Shown piece by piece: positions 1-6,098 of a stretch of 11,667 bases of DNA. Location of the stretch: NCBI GenBank assembly GCA_020343575.1, contig CP070801.1, positions 774,757 to 786,423 on the forward strand, read 5' to 3'. Under the pieces are notes generated by a model. It was not told where the DNA came from. It was given only the letters and a program-made list of their open reading frames with translations, and made no database searches. Position numbers and translations under genes: made by a program. The stretch is from Candidatus Aenigmatarchaeota archaeon (GTDB taxonomy: Archaea > Aenigmatarchaeota > Aenigmatarchaeia > QMZP01). Numbering within the stretch: the first letter of the stretch is position 1; every line of letters begins with the position of its first letter.

Positions 1-1
1 C

Positions 2-754
2 AGGTTCTTTATAGAGCCGAGTGACAGGTGCTTCCGCACATGTTTCGCTGATGATACAAGGAAACCCATGTGCATTATCGGGGAGTGTGAATGGGTTAAG
101 GTTAAAAAAGGTCAGCCAGATTTTCCAGTCGCTGATATAATTTATGCGGAAATCCAGAAGGAAGACAACTTCACAAGTATCACTGTTAAAAACACAGGCC
201 CTGTTGCGTTTTCCCCCACCCTGAAATTAACCATAGCAAGGAACAATATGAACGTTTACAACATAGAGACTGAATACGAAACACTTGAACCCGGTATGTA
301 CCAGATAAAGCAGATTCCAATACCCCCTAGGAAGGAAGTGGGTGAATGGGTTTACAACATGAGCCTTTTTGATGCTGAAGGGAGGTTTATAAATCATTTA
401 TCCGTTGTCAGAACAATGCTTCCGGACCCAGAGATATTTGCGTTCCTAGAATATGAACTGGAACAGTTCTACCTTTTCCTTAACAATATAAGCATTGGTG
501 TAAGGAATGTTGGAAATGTCACCTTCATACCACTGGTCCAGATGGATATTTTAAGGGAAAAGGAAATCATACTGGTTGATACCATAACCTACAAATCCCT
601 TACTCCAGGAGACCTTGAAACAAAGGACTTCATACTCCCGACCCTGGAAAACGCAACCTATATGTTCGCTTTCGTTCTGAAGGAGAAGCTAACCCTAGAG
701 GAGTTCGACAAGGTGAATTTCAACATCACAATAGGCACCAACATCACAGGCTGA
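2..754 (+). CDS. Secreted protein with two CARDB-like repeats (5' end outside window)
   Basis: The frame is open from base 2, so the ATG at 68 is probably internal and the gene starts before the window; 250 residues are visible. Residues about 35-130 and 135-245 look like two copies of one beta-sandwich unit. The first has ITVKNTGPVAFSPTLKLTI followed by LEPG; the second has IGVRNVGNVTFIPLVQMDI followed by LTPG. This matches the general CARDB-like (cell-adhesion-related) pattern seen in archaeal surface proteins, although I cannot confirm the family by search. Cysteines 10, 14, 24 and 29 form a cluster (C-x3-C-x9-C-x4-C) before the first repeat and could be disulphides. Several N-x-S/T sites suit a glycosylated exported protein. 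No membrane anchor is visible at the C-terminus, so any signal or anchor lies upstream. It ends 45 bases before the next gene, which has its own promoter. Confidence 0.8.
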   Translation, partial: RFFIEPSDRCFRTCFADDTRKPMCIIGECEWVKVKKGQPDFPVADIIYAEIQKEDNFTSITVKNTGPVAFSPTLKLTIARNNMNVYNIETEYETLEPGMYQIKQIPIPPRKEVGEWVYNMSLFDAEGRFINHLSVVRTMLPDPEIFAFLEYELEQFYLFLNNISIGVRNVGNVTFIPLVQMDILREKEIILVDTITYKSLTPGDLETKDFILPTLENATYMFAFVLKEKLTLEEFDKVNFNITIGTNITG

Positions 755-765
755 TTTCCGAAAAC

Positions 766-775
766 AAATTTAAAC
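766..775 (+). promoter_or_regulatory. TATA-like box for the 81-residue membrane protein
   Basis: AAATTTAAAC is centred about 30 bases before the ATG at 800, which fits a leaderless or near-leaderless archaeal transcript. No Shine-Dalgarno sequence is visible between the box and the start. Confidence 0.5.
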
Positions 776-799
776 AAGCATGTACAAATTAAAGAGTAT

Positions 800-1045
800 A
801 TGGTAATGAGAAAAACCCTGATAATCTCGCTTATACTGGGACTGTTTGCAACCGGTTACATAAACCTTTCTGGTGTAGGGGAACCCCTCGCAATGAGCAT
901 GAACCAGGCAGCCCTAGAAACAAGTTTCGGAGCAACAGGACAGGCAATCGCCTCCTTCGCTCTTAGCAGCTTCATAGTCTACATAATAGTGGTTGCTGCA
1001 ATCTACCTAATTCTGAGAAGCATATTCAAGAGTTTCAGCAAGTGA
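800..1045 (+). CDS. Small two-helix membrane protein, unrecognised
   Basis: This 81-residue protein is not recognised. Residues about 5-24 are hydrophobic after a short basic start (MVMRK), which could be a signal peptide or a first membrane helix. A polar middle of about 25 residues follows. Residues about 50-73 form a second strong membrane helix, and the basic tail RSIFKSFSK should lie in the cytoplasm. ATG codons at 800 and 806 are both possible; 800 fits the upstream TATA-like box better. The gene converges with the GGDEF gene, leaving only 14 bases between the two stops. Small proteins of this shape include pilin-like and membrane-subunit proteins, but nothing here points to a particular one. 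Confidence 0.7.
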   Translation: MVMRKTLIISLILGLFATGYINLSGVGEPLAMSMNQAALETSFGATGQAIASFALSSFIVYIIVVAAIYLILRSIFKSFSK

Positions 1046-1059
1046 TTAACTTTTCTAGA

Positions 1060-1866
1060 TTACTTTCTCACTGCTTTTAATTTGTATAAAGAAAATTCCC
1101 CATCCTGTTCTATTATATGTGGAACGTATCGACCAGATGAAATTTTCAGATTTTTAATCAGATTTTCGTCATTTCTTTCAGGAATCCAAAGGCAGACAAC
1201 ATTTCCTTTTCCCCCAGCCTTTGAATAGTTTTTGGCTCTGTACATAGCCTGGTCTACATTATCATAAATTAGACTACTAACATAGTCAATTTTATCATTA
1301 GCTTTACACTGCTCCATTTGTTTCCCTAGCCATGACCTGTCCAGTGCAGTGGCTCCTATATCCAAATCCACATTACGATACGTGGGATTTTTTTTATCAC
1401 CGACATTTATGTATATTTCTTCTGTCTTTAAGGGCAGGGTGAATATAATATGATAAAGACCACGGTTTCCTTTGCCTCTTAAAATTATTCCAAACTCATC
1501 ACCACCTGTAAACCTAGACGGTGTATCAGAGCGTCTTATAGATTTAACTATTTTTTTCGCAACAGCCACCAAAGCATCATCTCCCCTTGGATGACCATAC
1601 GTGTTGTTTATATCATCAAAATCCCTTATGTCTATTATCACTTCCCCCACATCATAGAGTTCTCTATCCATTGCCGATATCGCATTCTTTATCTCCCTAT
1701 CAAAAGACCTGCGATTAGAAATCTTTGTCAAGTGATCAGTTGTTGAATCTTCAGCTAAATGAGCTATCAATCCTTTTACATTAGAATCCAATCTACTAAT
1801 ATCTTTCTTCTTCACTCCGTGTTCTTTCATTACATCACGAAGGGGATCGGATTTATACTCAACCAT
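1060..1866 (-). CDS. Stand-alone GGDEF domain protein (possible diguanylate cyclase)
   Basis: GGDEF enzymes join two GTP into cyclic di-GMP. This 268-residue protein has a short charged N-terminus (1-40), no membrane helix and no recognisable sensor domain. GGDEF signatures appear in order: DHLT plus NRRSF (44-55), IDIRDFDDINNTYGHPRGDD (78-97), GGDEF (121-125), DIGA (169-172) and DQAMYRAK (205-212). Compared with PleD, the metal Asp (D79), guanine contacts (N87, D96) and GGDEF core are kept. The phosphate-contact Lys of DxDxFK is Asp (D84), the second Asp of that motif is Arg (R81), and the last motif reads GGKGN instead of GRN. An RxxD product-inhibition motif (R111-D114) sits one residue further from GGDEF than in PleD. 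The frame could extend to 1965, but that would leave 8 bases to the divergent start and cover both promoters. The start at 1866 matches the promoter copy at 5669-5715. Spot counts of 60-base lines give 19-23 G+C here against 27-29 in neighbouring genes, so it may be acquired. Confidence 0.88.
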   Translation of the reverse strand: MVEYKSDPLRDVMKEHGVKKKDISRLDSNVKGLIAHLAEDSTTDHLTKISNRRSFDREIKNAISAMDRELYDVGEVIIDIRDFDDINNTYGHPRGDDALVAVAKKIVKSIRRSDTPSRFTGGDEFGIILRGKGNRGLYHIIFTLPLKTEEIYINVGDKKNPTYRNVDLDIGATALDRSWLGKQMEQCKANDKIDYVSSLIYDNVDQAMYRAKNYSKAGGKGNVVCLWIPERNDENLIKNLKISSGRYVPHIIEQDGEFSLYKLKAVRK

Positions 1867-1910
1867 ATTTATCACTAATAAATGGTTAATTAGACTATTT
1901 AAATACTTTA
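1864..1910 (-). promoter_or_regulatory. Promoter/operator block of the GGDEF gene, copy 1 of a shared element
   Basis: Read on the minus strand, the block has a TATA box (TATTTAAATA, 1896-1905) and then TTAACCATTTATTAGTGATA before the ATG at 1866. It aligns without gaps to 5669-5715 in front of another gene, with 40 of 47 bases identical by hand count. The conserved part lies between the TATA box and the start codon, where archaeal repressors often bind. This supports 1866 as the true start. Confidence 0.6.
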
Positions 1911-1940
1911 TTCTACCCACTTTACCCCAACAAAACCACC

Positions 1941-1950
1941 CTATTTTTAA
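1941..1950 (+). promoter_or_regulatory. TATA-like box for the DUF2330 gene, followed by a palindrome
   Basis: CTATTTTTAA is centred about 27 bases before the ATG at 1974, consistent with a leaderless transcript. The 8-base palindrome TGGCGCCA lies between box and start at 1957-1964. It stands out in an AT-rich spacer and could be an operator. Confidence 0.5.
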
Positions 1951-1973
1951 GGTCTCTGGCGCCAATTATAAAC

Positions 1974-3350
1974 ATGAAGCGCATATTTCTCCCCCTACTG
2001 TTGCTGATATTTATATTATTTTCAGCACCACAGGTAAATGCAGACGGTTTTAACATATACATGGACAGGTCCTTTTTCGCCCTGCACGGAGAGAACACTC
2101 AGATAGCCGCCATAAACTACGAGAATGGTGTTGAGAAACTTCTTCTCGCAGTAAAGACTGAGCAGCTACAGGACGATTCTGTCGTGTGGATTGTACCCGT
2201 TGCAGCTAACGCATCAGAAGTAAAGATAAACATATTCAGGGACTTCCCACATTTCTCTGGCAGCGACATAGTTATGGTTGACAGGGACAGGATGAGTTAT
2301 GGTTTTTCTCTTGCATACGGAGCCAGCGTAACCCAGATTTATCCAGCGTTTTTAGTAATGTATGGTTCATTCTTTGGAGGCCAGTTCCGTGGAATCGGAT
2401 ATGGTGCAGGGGATGTTGAAATTTATGCAACTGTCGAGAAAGAAGGAATAACCACACAGGTAATCAAGGCGGACACGGCGATTGGTTTGTACAACTACCT
2501 GAACGGCAAGAACATAACAATAAGCCAGGGATCCATACCAATACTTGAGGAGTACATAGGCGAGGATTATTCGTTTGTTGTGAGCTGGGTGAGGGCTATA
2601 GCGGGTAACGAGAGCCACAGGACACCCTCCATATTTGTTGAGTTCCCGACTGATAAGATTTACTATCCACTGAAACCAACCTCTTTATATGGCGACAGGG
2701 GAATTCCAATCCTGCTCTACGTGGTGGGTCTTGCTGAGCCCGAGCTATATGATGGTATAAAGAATTATACCCTTGTCAGGTATTTCCAGGGCTCCATATT
2801 CGAGAGATGGGGAGAGAGAGGTTGGCTTAAAGAATTCTACCCAAACGCTACTGATATAGGTGCGGGACAATATAGAGCTCATGCTATATACTACACAACC
2901 ATAATGATAGGAAACGAGGATGACTGGATAATACCCTCTGTATATCAAAAACCAGAGACTCCGAGTGCAGATATCTTTACTGAAGACCTGTGGATAAAGC
3001 ATGATTCTCCCCCACACGACGTTGAGCAGGCGCTTGCCAGAAACGAGGTGTTTAGTTATATGAGAGAGAATCCAACCATGTCTTGGGCAATAATCATAAT
3101 CTGGATAGCATTAGCTTCCATGATTTCCAGTTGGCTTGCAGGACTGCTCATGTTCAAGGGATACGGATTTAAAACAGCTCTCCTGGGTCTTGCTAATCTG
3201 TTGACTCTGGTAATTTTCATTATTGCCACATTTGGTTTTTTCAAGAAAGAGGAGATTAACAGACCAAAGTTCATAGTAGCGTTTACGATAATATTCCTTA
3301 TAATAAACTTCGTGATATTCGCCCCCCTGTTCACGTTCTTTTTATTTTAA
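1974..3350 (+). CDS. DUF2330-like secreted protein with C-terminal membrane anchor
   Basis: The 458-residue protein starts with a clear signal peptide: MKR, a hydrophobic run, then a likely cleavage near VNA-DGF (residue 23). The next 60 residues carry the DUF2330 pattern, with QIAAINYENGVEKLLLAVKT leading to DSVVWIVPVAANASEV. DUF2330 proteins are predicted extracellular domains of unknown function. The external part (about 24-365) is rich in aromatic residues and has N-x-S/T sites. Three membrane helices follow at about 371-393, 400-423 and 434-456. So the bulk faces outside, held by a C-terminal three-helix anchor. It has its own leaderless-type promoter and is divergent from the GGDEF gene. 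No enzymatic motif is visible. The family call rests on pattern memory and is strongest in the first 90 residues. Confidence 0.8.
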   Translation: MKRIFLPLLLLIFILFSAPQVNADGFNIYMDRSFFALHGENTQIAAINYENGVEKLLLAVKTEQLQDDSVVWIVPVAANASEVKINIFRDFPHFSGSDIVMVDRDRMSYGFSLAYGASVTQIYPAFLVMYGSFFGGQFRGIGYGAGDVEIYATVEKEGITTQVIKADTAIGLYNYLNGKNITISQGSIPILEEYIGEDYSFVVSWVRAIAGNESHRTPSIFVEFPTDKIYYPLKPTSLYGDRGIPILLYVVGLAEPELYDGIKNYTLVRYFQGSIFERWGERGWLKEFYPNATDIGAGQYRAHAIYYTTIMIGNEDDWIIPSVYQKPETPSADIFTEDLWIKHDSPPHDVEQALARNEVFSYMRENPTMSWAIIIIWIALASMISSWLAGLLMFKGYGFKTALLGLANLLTLVIFIIATFGFFKKEEINRPKFIVAFTIIFLIINFVIFAPLFTFFLF

Positions 3351-3369
3351 TCACAGGTCTGATCAAGAA

Positions 3370-3378
3370 TTTATAAAA
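3370..3378 (+). promoter_or_regulatory. TATA box for the ZIP transporter
   Basis: TTTATAAAA is centred 25 bases before the ATG at 3399. This spacing predicts transcription starting at or next to the start codon, and no Shine-Dalgarno site is present. Confidence 0.6.
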
Positions 3379-3398
3379 ACCGAAATCATTTAAATTAT

Positions 3399-4142
3399 AT
3401 GGAGCTTTCTTATACCATTCTAATCATCATAATAAGCATACTGGGCCCTGTTATAGGCTCTGTATTAGGTTTTATAAAGAGACCCTCGGATTTCTTCATG
3501 TATAACATGCTCGCCTTTGCAGCGGGGGTTATGCTGGCTGTTTCCTTTTTAGAACTGATACCAGAAAGCATAGGGATTTCATCAGTTTGGTTGTGTTTCA
3601 TAGGCATCATCATAGGTTCGATTGTGATGTATGGCCTCGACAAACTAATACCTCACATACATCCTGAATTGTGCAGACAAGAACAGGGTCGCAGGCTAGA
3701 GAAAACAGCAATCTATCTCCTTTTGGGCATATTCCTTCACAACTTTCCGGAAGGGATGGCAATGGGAATCGGTGTCGTTACTGAACTTAAATTGGGACTT
3801 TTGGTTGCCCTGGCAATCGCAATACACAATATACCCGAAGGTGTATGCACAAGTGCACCATATTACTATGTCACAAAGAAGAGACTAAGATCATTTCTTA
3901 TTTCATCCTCAACAGCAATACCCACAATAATAGGTTTCCTTTTTGCACACTTCCTTTTCCAGAACATTTCCATGGCTATTGCGGGGATAATAATTGCAGC
4001 AACAGCAGGCATAAGGATTTACATATCAGCTGATGAACTGATACCCACATCATGCAGCAGGCGTGATGCTCGATGGAGCCATAGCACGATATTCTCGTTG
4101 ATTGTGGGTGTGCTTTCTGTGATAGTCCTCGGTTCTTTCTAA
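3399..4142 (+). CDS. ZIP family divalent metal transporter
   Basis: ZIP proteins move zinc, iron or other divalent metals into the cytoplasm. The 247 residues give about eight membrane helices, near the family's usual minimum length. Both hallmark metal-binding helices are present: HNFPEGMA (114-121) and HNIPEGV (143-149), each giving H, N and E ligands. FLELIPE (50-56) and DELIP (212-216) match other conserved helix positions, and a short His-containing loop (IPHIHPE, 84-90) lies between helices 3 and 4. One oddity is Arg 205 in ATAGIRIYIS, where relatives usually have Met. AGG differs from ATG by one base, so sequence error or real substitution are both possible. The gene stands alone between a promoter at 3370-3378 and a convergent small membrane protein. 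Which metal it carries cannot be told from the sequence. Confidence 0.93.
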   Translation: MELSYTILIIIISILGPVIGSVLGFIKRPSDFFMYNMLAFAAGVMLAVSFLELIPESIGISSVWLCFIGIIIGSIVMYGLDKLIPHIHPELCRQEQGRRLEKTAIYLLLGIFLHNFPEGMAMGIGVVTELKLGLLVALAIAIHNIPEGVCTSAPYYYVTKKRLRSFLISSSTAIPTIIGFLFAHFLFQNISMAIAGIIIAATAGIRIYISADELIPTSCSRRDARWSHSTIFSLIVGVLSVIVLGSF

Positions 4143-4179
4143 CCTATATTCTCCAGTATATACTTCGGCTTGAAATCCA

Positions 4180-4401
4180 CTAGTATTTCTTGAACAATAC
4201 CGCTTTAGCAAGGGGAAAAGCGAATATTATTCCTAGGATTATGAATATAAGTCCCCACATGAGCCACCCCTGTCCGGGGAAGGTTCCTGCTATTAGAAAT
4301 GCAATACCCAGACCAAGGAAGAACTTCGCTGTCACCCACATGACAATCGGTATAGTACCTTGTGCCTTTACCCTCTCAATCTTTGTGCTAAACCATCCCA
4401 T
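4180..4401 (-). CDS. Small two-helix membrane protein, unrecognised
   Basis: This 73-residue protein has two membrane helices (about 14-40 and 46-66) joined by a short turn containing FPGQGW, with a basic N-terminus and the tail LFKKY. It is not recognised. The minus strand is preferred over an open frame on the other strand because the product has a clean two-helix pattern. It also has proper signals: AAGGTG (4407-4412) lies 5 bases before the ATG, with a TATA-like box further up. It is the only gene in the window with a convincing Shine-Dalgarno site. It converges with the ZIP transporter, with stops 37 bases apart. Confidence 0.75.
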   Translation of the reverse strand: MGWFSTKIERVKAQGTIPIVMWVTAKFFLGLGIAFLIAGTFPGQGWLMWGLIFIILGIIFAFPLAKAVLFKKY

Positions 4402-4406
4402 TGTTA

Positions 4407-4446
4407 CACCTTAAATTAAAATATGGTGGGACCAGAATATAAATCT
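4407..4446 (-). promoter_or_regulatory. Promoter and Shine-Dalgarno site of the 73-residue membrane protein
   Basis: On the minus strand a TATA-like GATTTATATTC (4436-4446) is centred near 4440, predicting transcription from about 4414. The leader of about 13 bases would contain AAGGTG (4407-4412), 5 bases before the ATG. This makes it a leadered gene, unlike its neighbours. Confidence 0.5.
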
Positions 4447-4456
4447 TCTCATGCTC

Positions 4457-5188
4457 TTAGTTTTCTGGTTTCTTGGTTTCCTTTATTATCTTATCAGGGC
4501 AGTCAGCCTTGAACGGACAGTATTTACACTCCCATTCAGGCCACATGGGCTTTCCCTTCGGGATTGTCCCGGCATCTAGGTGCTGTTGTAGGAGGTTTAT
4601 ACCATCGTTCATGAATTTGCTCTGGTCAACGTATGAAACCTCAAGCTCCATACAGTCCTTGTCTCCGAGCCCTACATACACCAGCTTCAGTTCATTCAGA
4701 TGGACTTTATACGCCTCCTTAAGAATGGTTGCGTACATCTGTAGCTGAAGAGCGTCCCTTGCCTTTGGGCCAGAATCCCTCATGTACCATCCATGGGGAG
4801 TGGTCTTTATCTCGTAGAGAACCCTCTTCGATATGTTGATTGCATCCAGATACCCGACACATGAATTCCCCTCAGGGGTAGTCCACCTCAGGAACTTCTC
4901 GCTTATGTCTGACACGCTTTTTACATATTCATGAAGTGCAGAACCTATGTTCATTGCTATGAGAGCTGTTCTGTCTATGTGGTAATCCTGCGTCATCTTC
5001 AGGTAAGCCTGCCTAGGGCACGAAACAAGAAGCGTAACCGATATTTTCGGGGGAAGCTGCCTTATGCTGGGGAACGTGAACTTCTTCTTCAGTATGGTCG
5101 GGAACTTGTTGCATTTCTCGCATGCCTGACACTCCAGGAAAGAAACTTTTTCTCCCCTTTCATCACAGTCAACCCCAATACACGGCAT
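4457..5188 (-). CDS. Cas4/RecB-like PD-(D/E)XK nuclease with iron-sulphur cysteines
   Basis: The 243 residues carry the PD-(D/E)XK exonuclease signatures seen in Cas4, AddB and Dna2. These are GSALHEY with H86, GYLD with D115, YEIKTT with E126 and K128, and QLQMY giving Q148 and Y152. Cys57 (SCPRQAYLK) with Cys221, 224 and 230 (ECKYCPFKADC) matches the four-cysteine iron-sulphur site of this class. All catalytic residues are present, so an active DNA end-processing nuclease is likely. The unusual part is residues 1-36, which add five cysteines (3, 8, 20, 23, 26) before the nuclease fold and may bind another metal. No cas1, cas2 or CRISPR repeat occurs in the window, so a general DNA repair role is as likely as CRISPR adaptation. 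Start choice: the ATG at 5188 lies about 32 bases after a TATA-like box (5218-5226, read on this strand). Confidence 0.87.
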   Translation of the reverse strand: MPCIGVDCDERGEKVSFLECQACEKCNKFPTILKKKFTFPSIRQLPPKISVTLLVSCPRQAYLKMTQDYHIDRTALIAMNIGSALHEYVKSVSDISEKFLRWTTPEGNSCVGYLDAINISKRVLYEIKTTPHGWYMRDSGPKARDALQLQMYATILKEAYKVHLNELKLVYVGLGDKDCMELEVSYVDQSKFMNDGINLLQQHLDAGTIPKGKPMWPEWECKYCPFKADCPDKIIKETKKPEN

Positions 5189-5217
5189 AGAATCACAGAG
5201 ATTTATTGGGAGATTGA

Positions 5218-5226
5218 TTTAAAAAA
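5218..5226 (-). promoter_or_regulatory. TATA-like box for the Cas4-like nuclease
   Basis: On the minus strand TTTTTTAAA is centred about 33 bases before the ATG at 5188. It lies just past the stop codon of the preceding minus-strand gene (5231), so the nuclease probably has its own transcript despite the tandem order. Confidence 0.4.
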
Positions 5227-5230
5227 CAAT

Positions 5231-5671
5231 CTATCGGAGAGGCAAGAAAAACTGGCCTCGAGAGTCAGCTATGGGTTCTGATTCAAAACTTTCTTCTCGG
5301 GATTCTCTGATTGCAATCTCCATAACATTCCTGTAAGCATTTTTCAAGCGTTCAGGTTTCCATGATAGGTATACTTTTTCTAAAACCTCCATTGCATCGT
5401 CTGGGTTATGAATAGGTATATCCTTGGGATTTATTCCACGTTTTTCACAGAACTCCTTAATAAATATACCATGGTTCTCATTAAATTTCTTAACCAGTCC
5501 CTTTCTCTCCTTTCCTGAAGAGTAATCCCATAAGAATAAGTCTCTCCAACTGTAATAGAGAGCTAACTCATATGCAAATTTTGAATGTTCACCAATGCTC
5601 ATATCTGGCCACTCATTGACAGAAAAGATTCGGTACAGCTTTCTCTTCAGCTCTCCCATATTACTATACAT
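5231..5671 (-). CDS. Soluble protein of 146 residues, unrecognised, sharing a promoter block with the GGDEF gene
   Basis: No family is recognised. The protein is hydrophilic, has no membrane helix or signal peptide and looks mainly helical, with aromatic stretches such as LALYYSWRDLFLWDY and VLEKVYLSWKPERLK. Charged residues are frequent and one cysteine is present. A GTG at 5680 could add three residues. I prefer the ATG at 5671 because the 47-base upstream block aligns with that of the GGDEF gene exactly up to this codon. No DNA-binding or nucleotide-binding motif is evident. Its promoter relation to the GGDEF gene makes it a candidate partner, effector or target regulator, but that is inference. 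The nuclease gene downstream on the same strand begins 42 bases after the stop and has its own TATA-like box. Confidence 0.75.
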   Translation of the reverse strand: MYSNMGELKRKLYRIFSVNEWPDMSIGEHSKFAYELALYYSWRDLFLWDYSSGKERKGLVKKFNENHGIFIKEFCEKRGINPKDIPIHNPDDAMEVLEKVYLSWKPERLKNAYRNVMEIAIRESREESFESEPIADSRGQFFLPLR

Positions 5672-5715
5672 ATTAATCACTAATTAATAGTTAATTTACC
5701 TATATAAATACTTTA
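5669..5715 (-). promoter_or_regulatory. Promoter/operator block, copy 2 of the shared element; also lies upstream of the divergent gene
   Basis: On the minus strand the block holds a TATA box (5701-5710) and then TTAACTATTAATTAGTGATT before the ATG at 5671. It matches 1864-1910 at 40 of 47 positions without gaps. The TATA box TATATAAATA is nearly symmetric. It lies about 34 bases from this start and 28 from the divergent start at 5734, so one box may serve both genes. Confidence 0.6.
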
Positions 5716-5733
5716 CTGTCCCTAATAATTGAT

Positions 5734-6096
5734 ATGAAAAAGATAGACTTGGAAGTGAATAGAACAAAGAGTGAAATGTGCAGAGAAGTGTCTGGAATAT
5801 TCGAGAAGTACAAATCCCTCATGCAAACAGATGATGCAAAGAATTATCTTCAAGCAGAAGAGGAATTTTTCAATATCATGAGTTCATATTTCGAAAAAAA
5901 CATATTTCCTGCTCCCCACCCCAAAATAACTGAAGAGATTGAGAGAGATGAATCCGGTTTTCAATTTTTCCTTAAGAGGCATTTTGGGATCAAAAGTCCT
6001 GATGCTGAAAAACTGAATGAGATGGTGAAAGAGATAGACACAACCAAGAAACCATATGCTGAAAAAATCAAAAATCTGTTAAAAATGGAACAGTAA
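5734..6096 (+). CDS. Charged helical protein of 120 residues, unrecognised
   Basis: No family is recognised. The protein is highly charged and probably all helical, without membrane segments or signal peptide. Long amphipathic stretches run from about 5-55 and 85-118, broken by a Pro-rich turn (PAPHPK). The start is supported by the TATA box at 5701-5710, 28 bases upstream, implying a leaderless transcript. Only 62 bases separate it from the divergent 146-residue gene, so the two may be expressed together. It converges with the next minus-strand gene, with two bases between their stop codons. A coiled-coil adaptor or small partner protein is possible, but nothing in the sequence fixes a function. 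Confidence 0.7.
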   Translation: MKKIDLEVNRTKSEMCREVSGIFEKYKSLMQTDDAKNYLQAEEEFFNIMSSYFEKNIFPAPHPKITEEIERDESGFQFFLKRHFGIKSPDAEKLNEMVKEIDTTKKPYAEKIKNLLKMEQ

Positions 6097-6098
6097 GC

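Noticed and set aside
1867..1965. N-terminal extension of the GGDEF gene starting at 1965
   Set aside because: It would cover the promoter block shared with 5669-5715 and the DUF2330 promoter, leaving 8 bases between divergent starts. The added residues show no GGDEF-family similarity.
4190..4414. Open frame of 74 residues on the plus strand
   Set aside because: It overlaps the two-helix membrane protein on the minus strand, which has a clear hydrophobic pattern, a Shine-Dalgarno site and a TATA-like box. The plus-strand product looks random.
4931..5281. Open frame of 116 residues on the plus strand across the nuclease start
   Set aside because: It runs over the nuclease catalytic core on the opposite strand and the next gene's end, with no family likeness.
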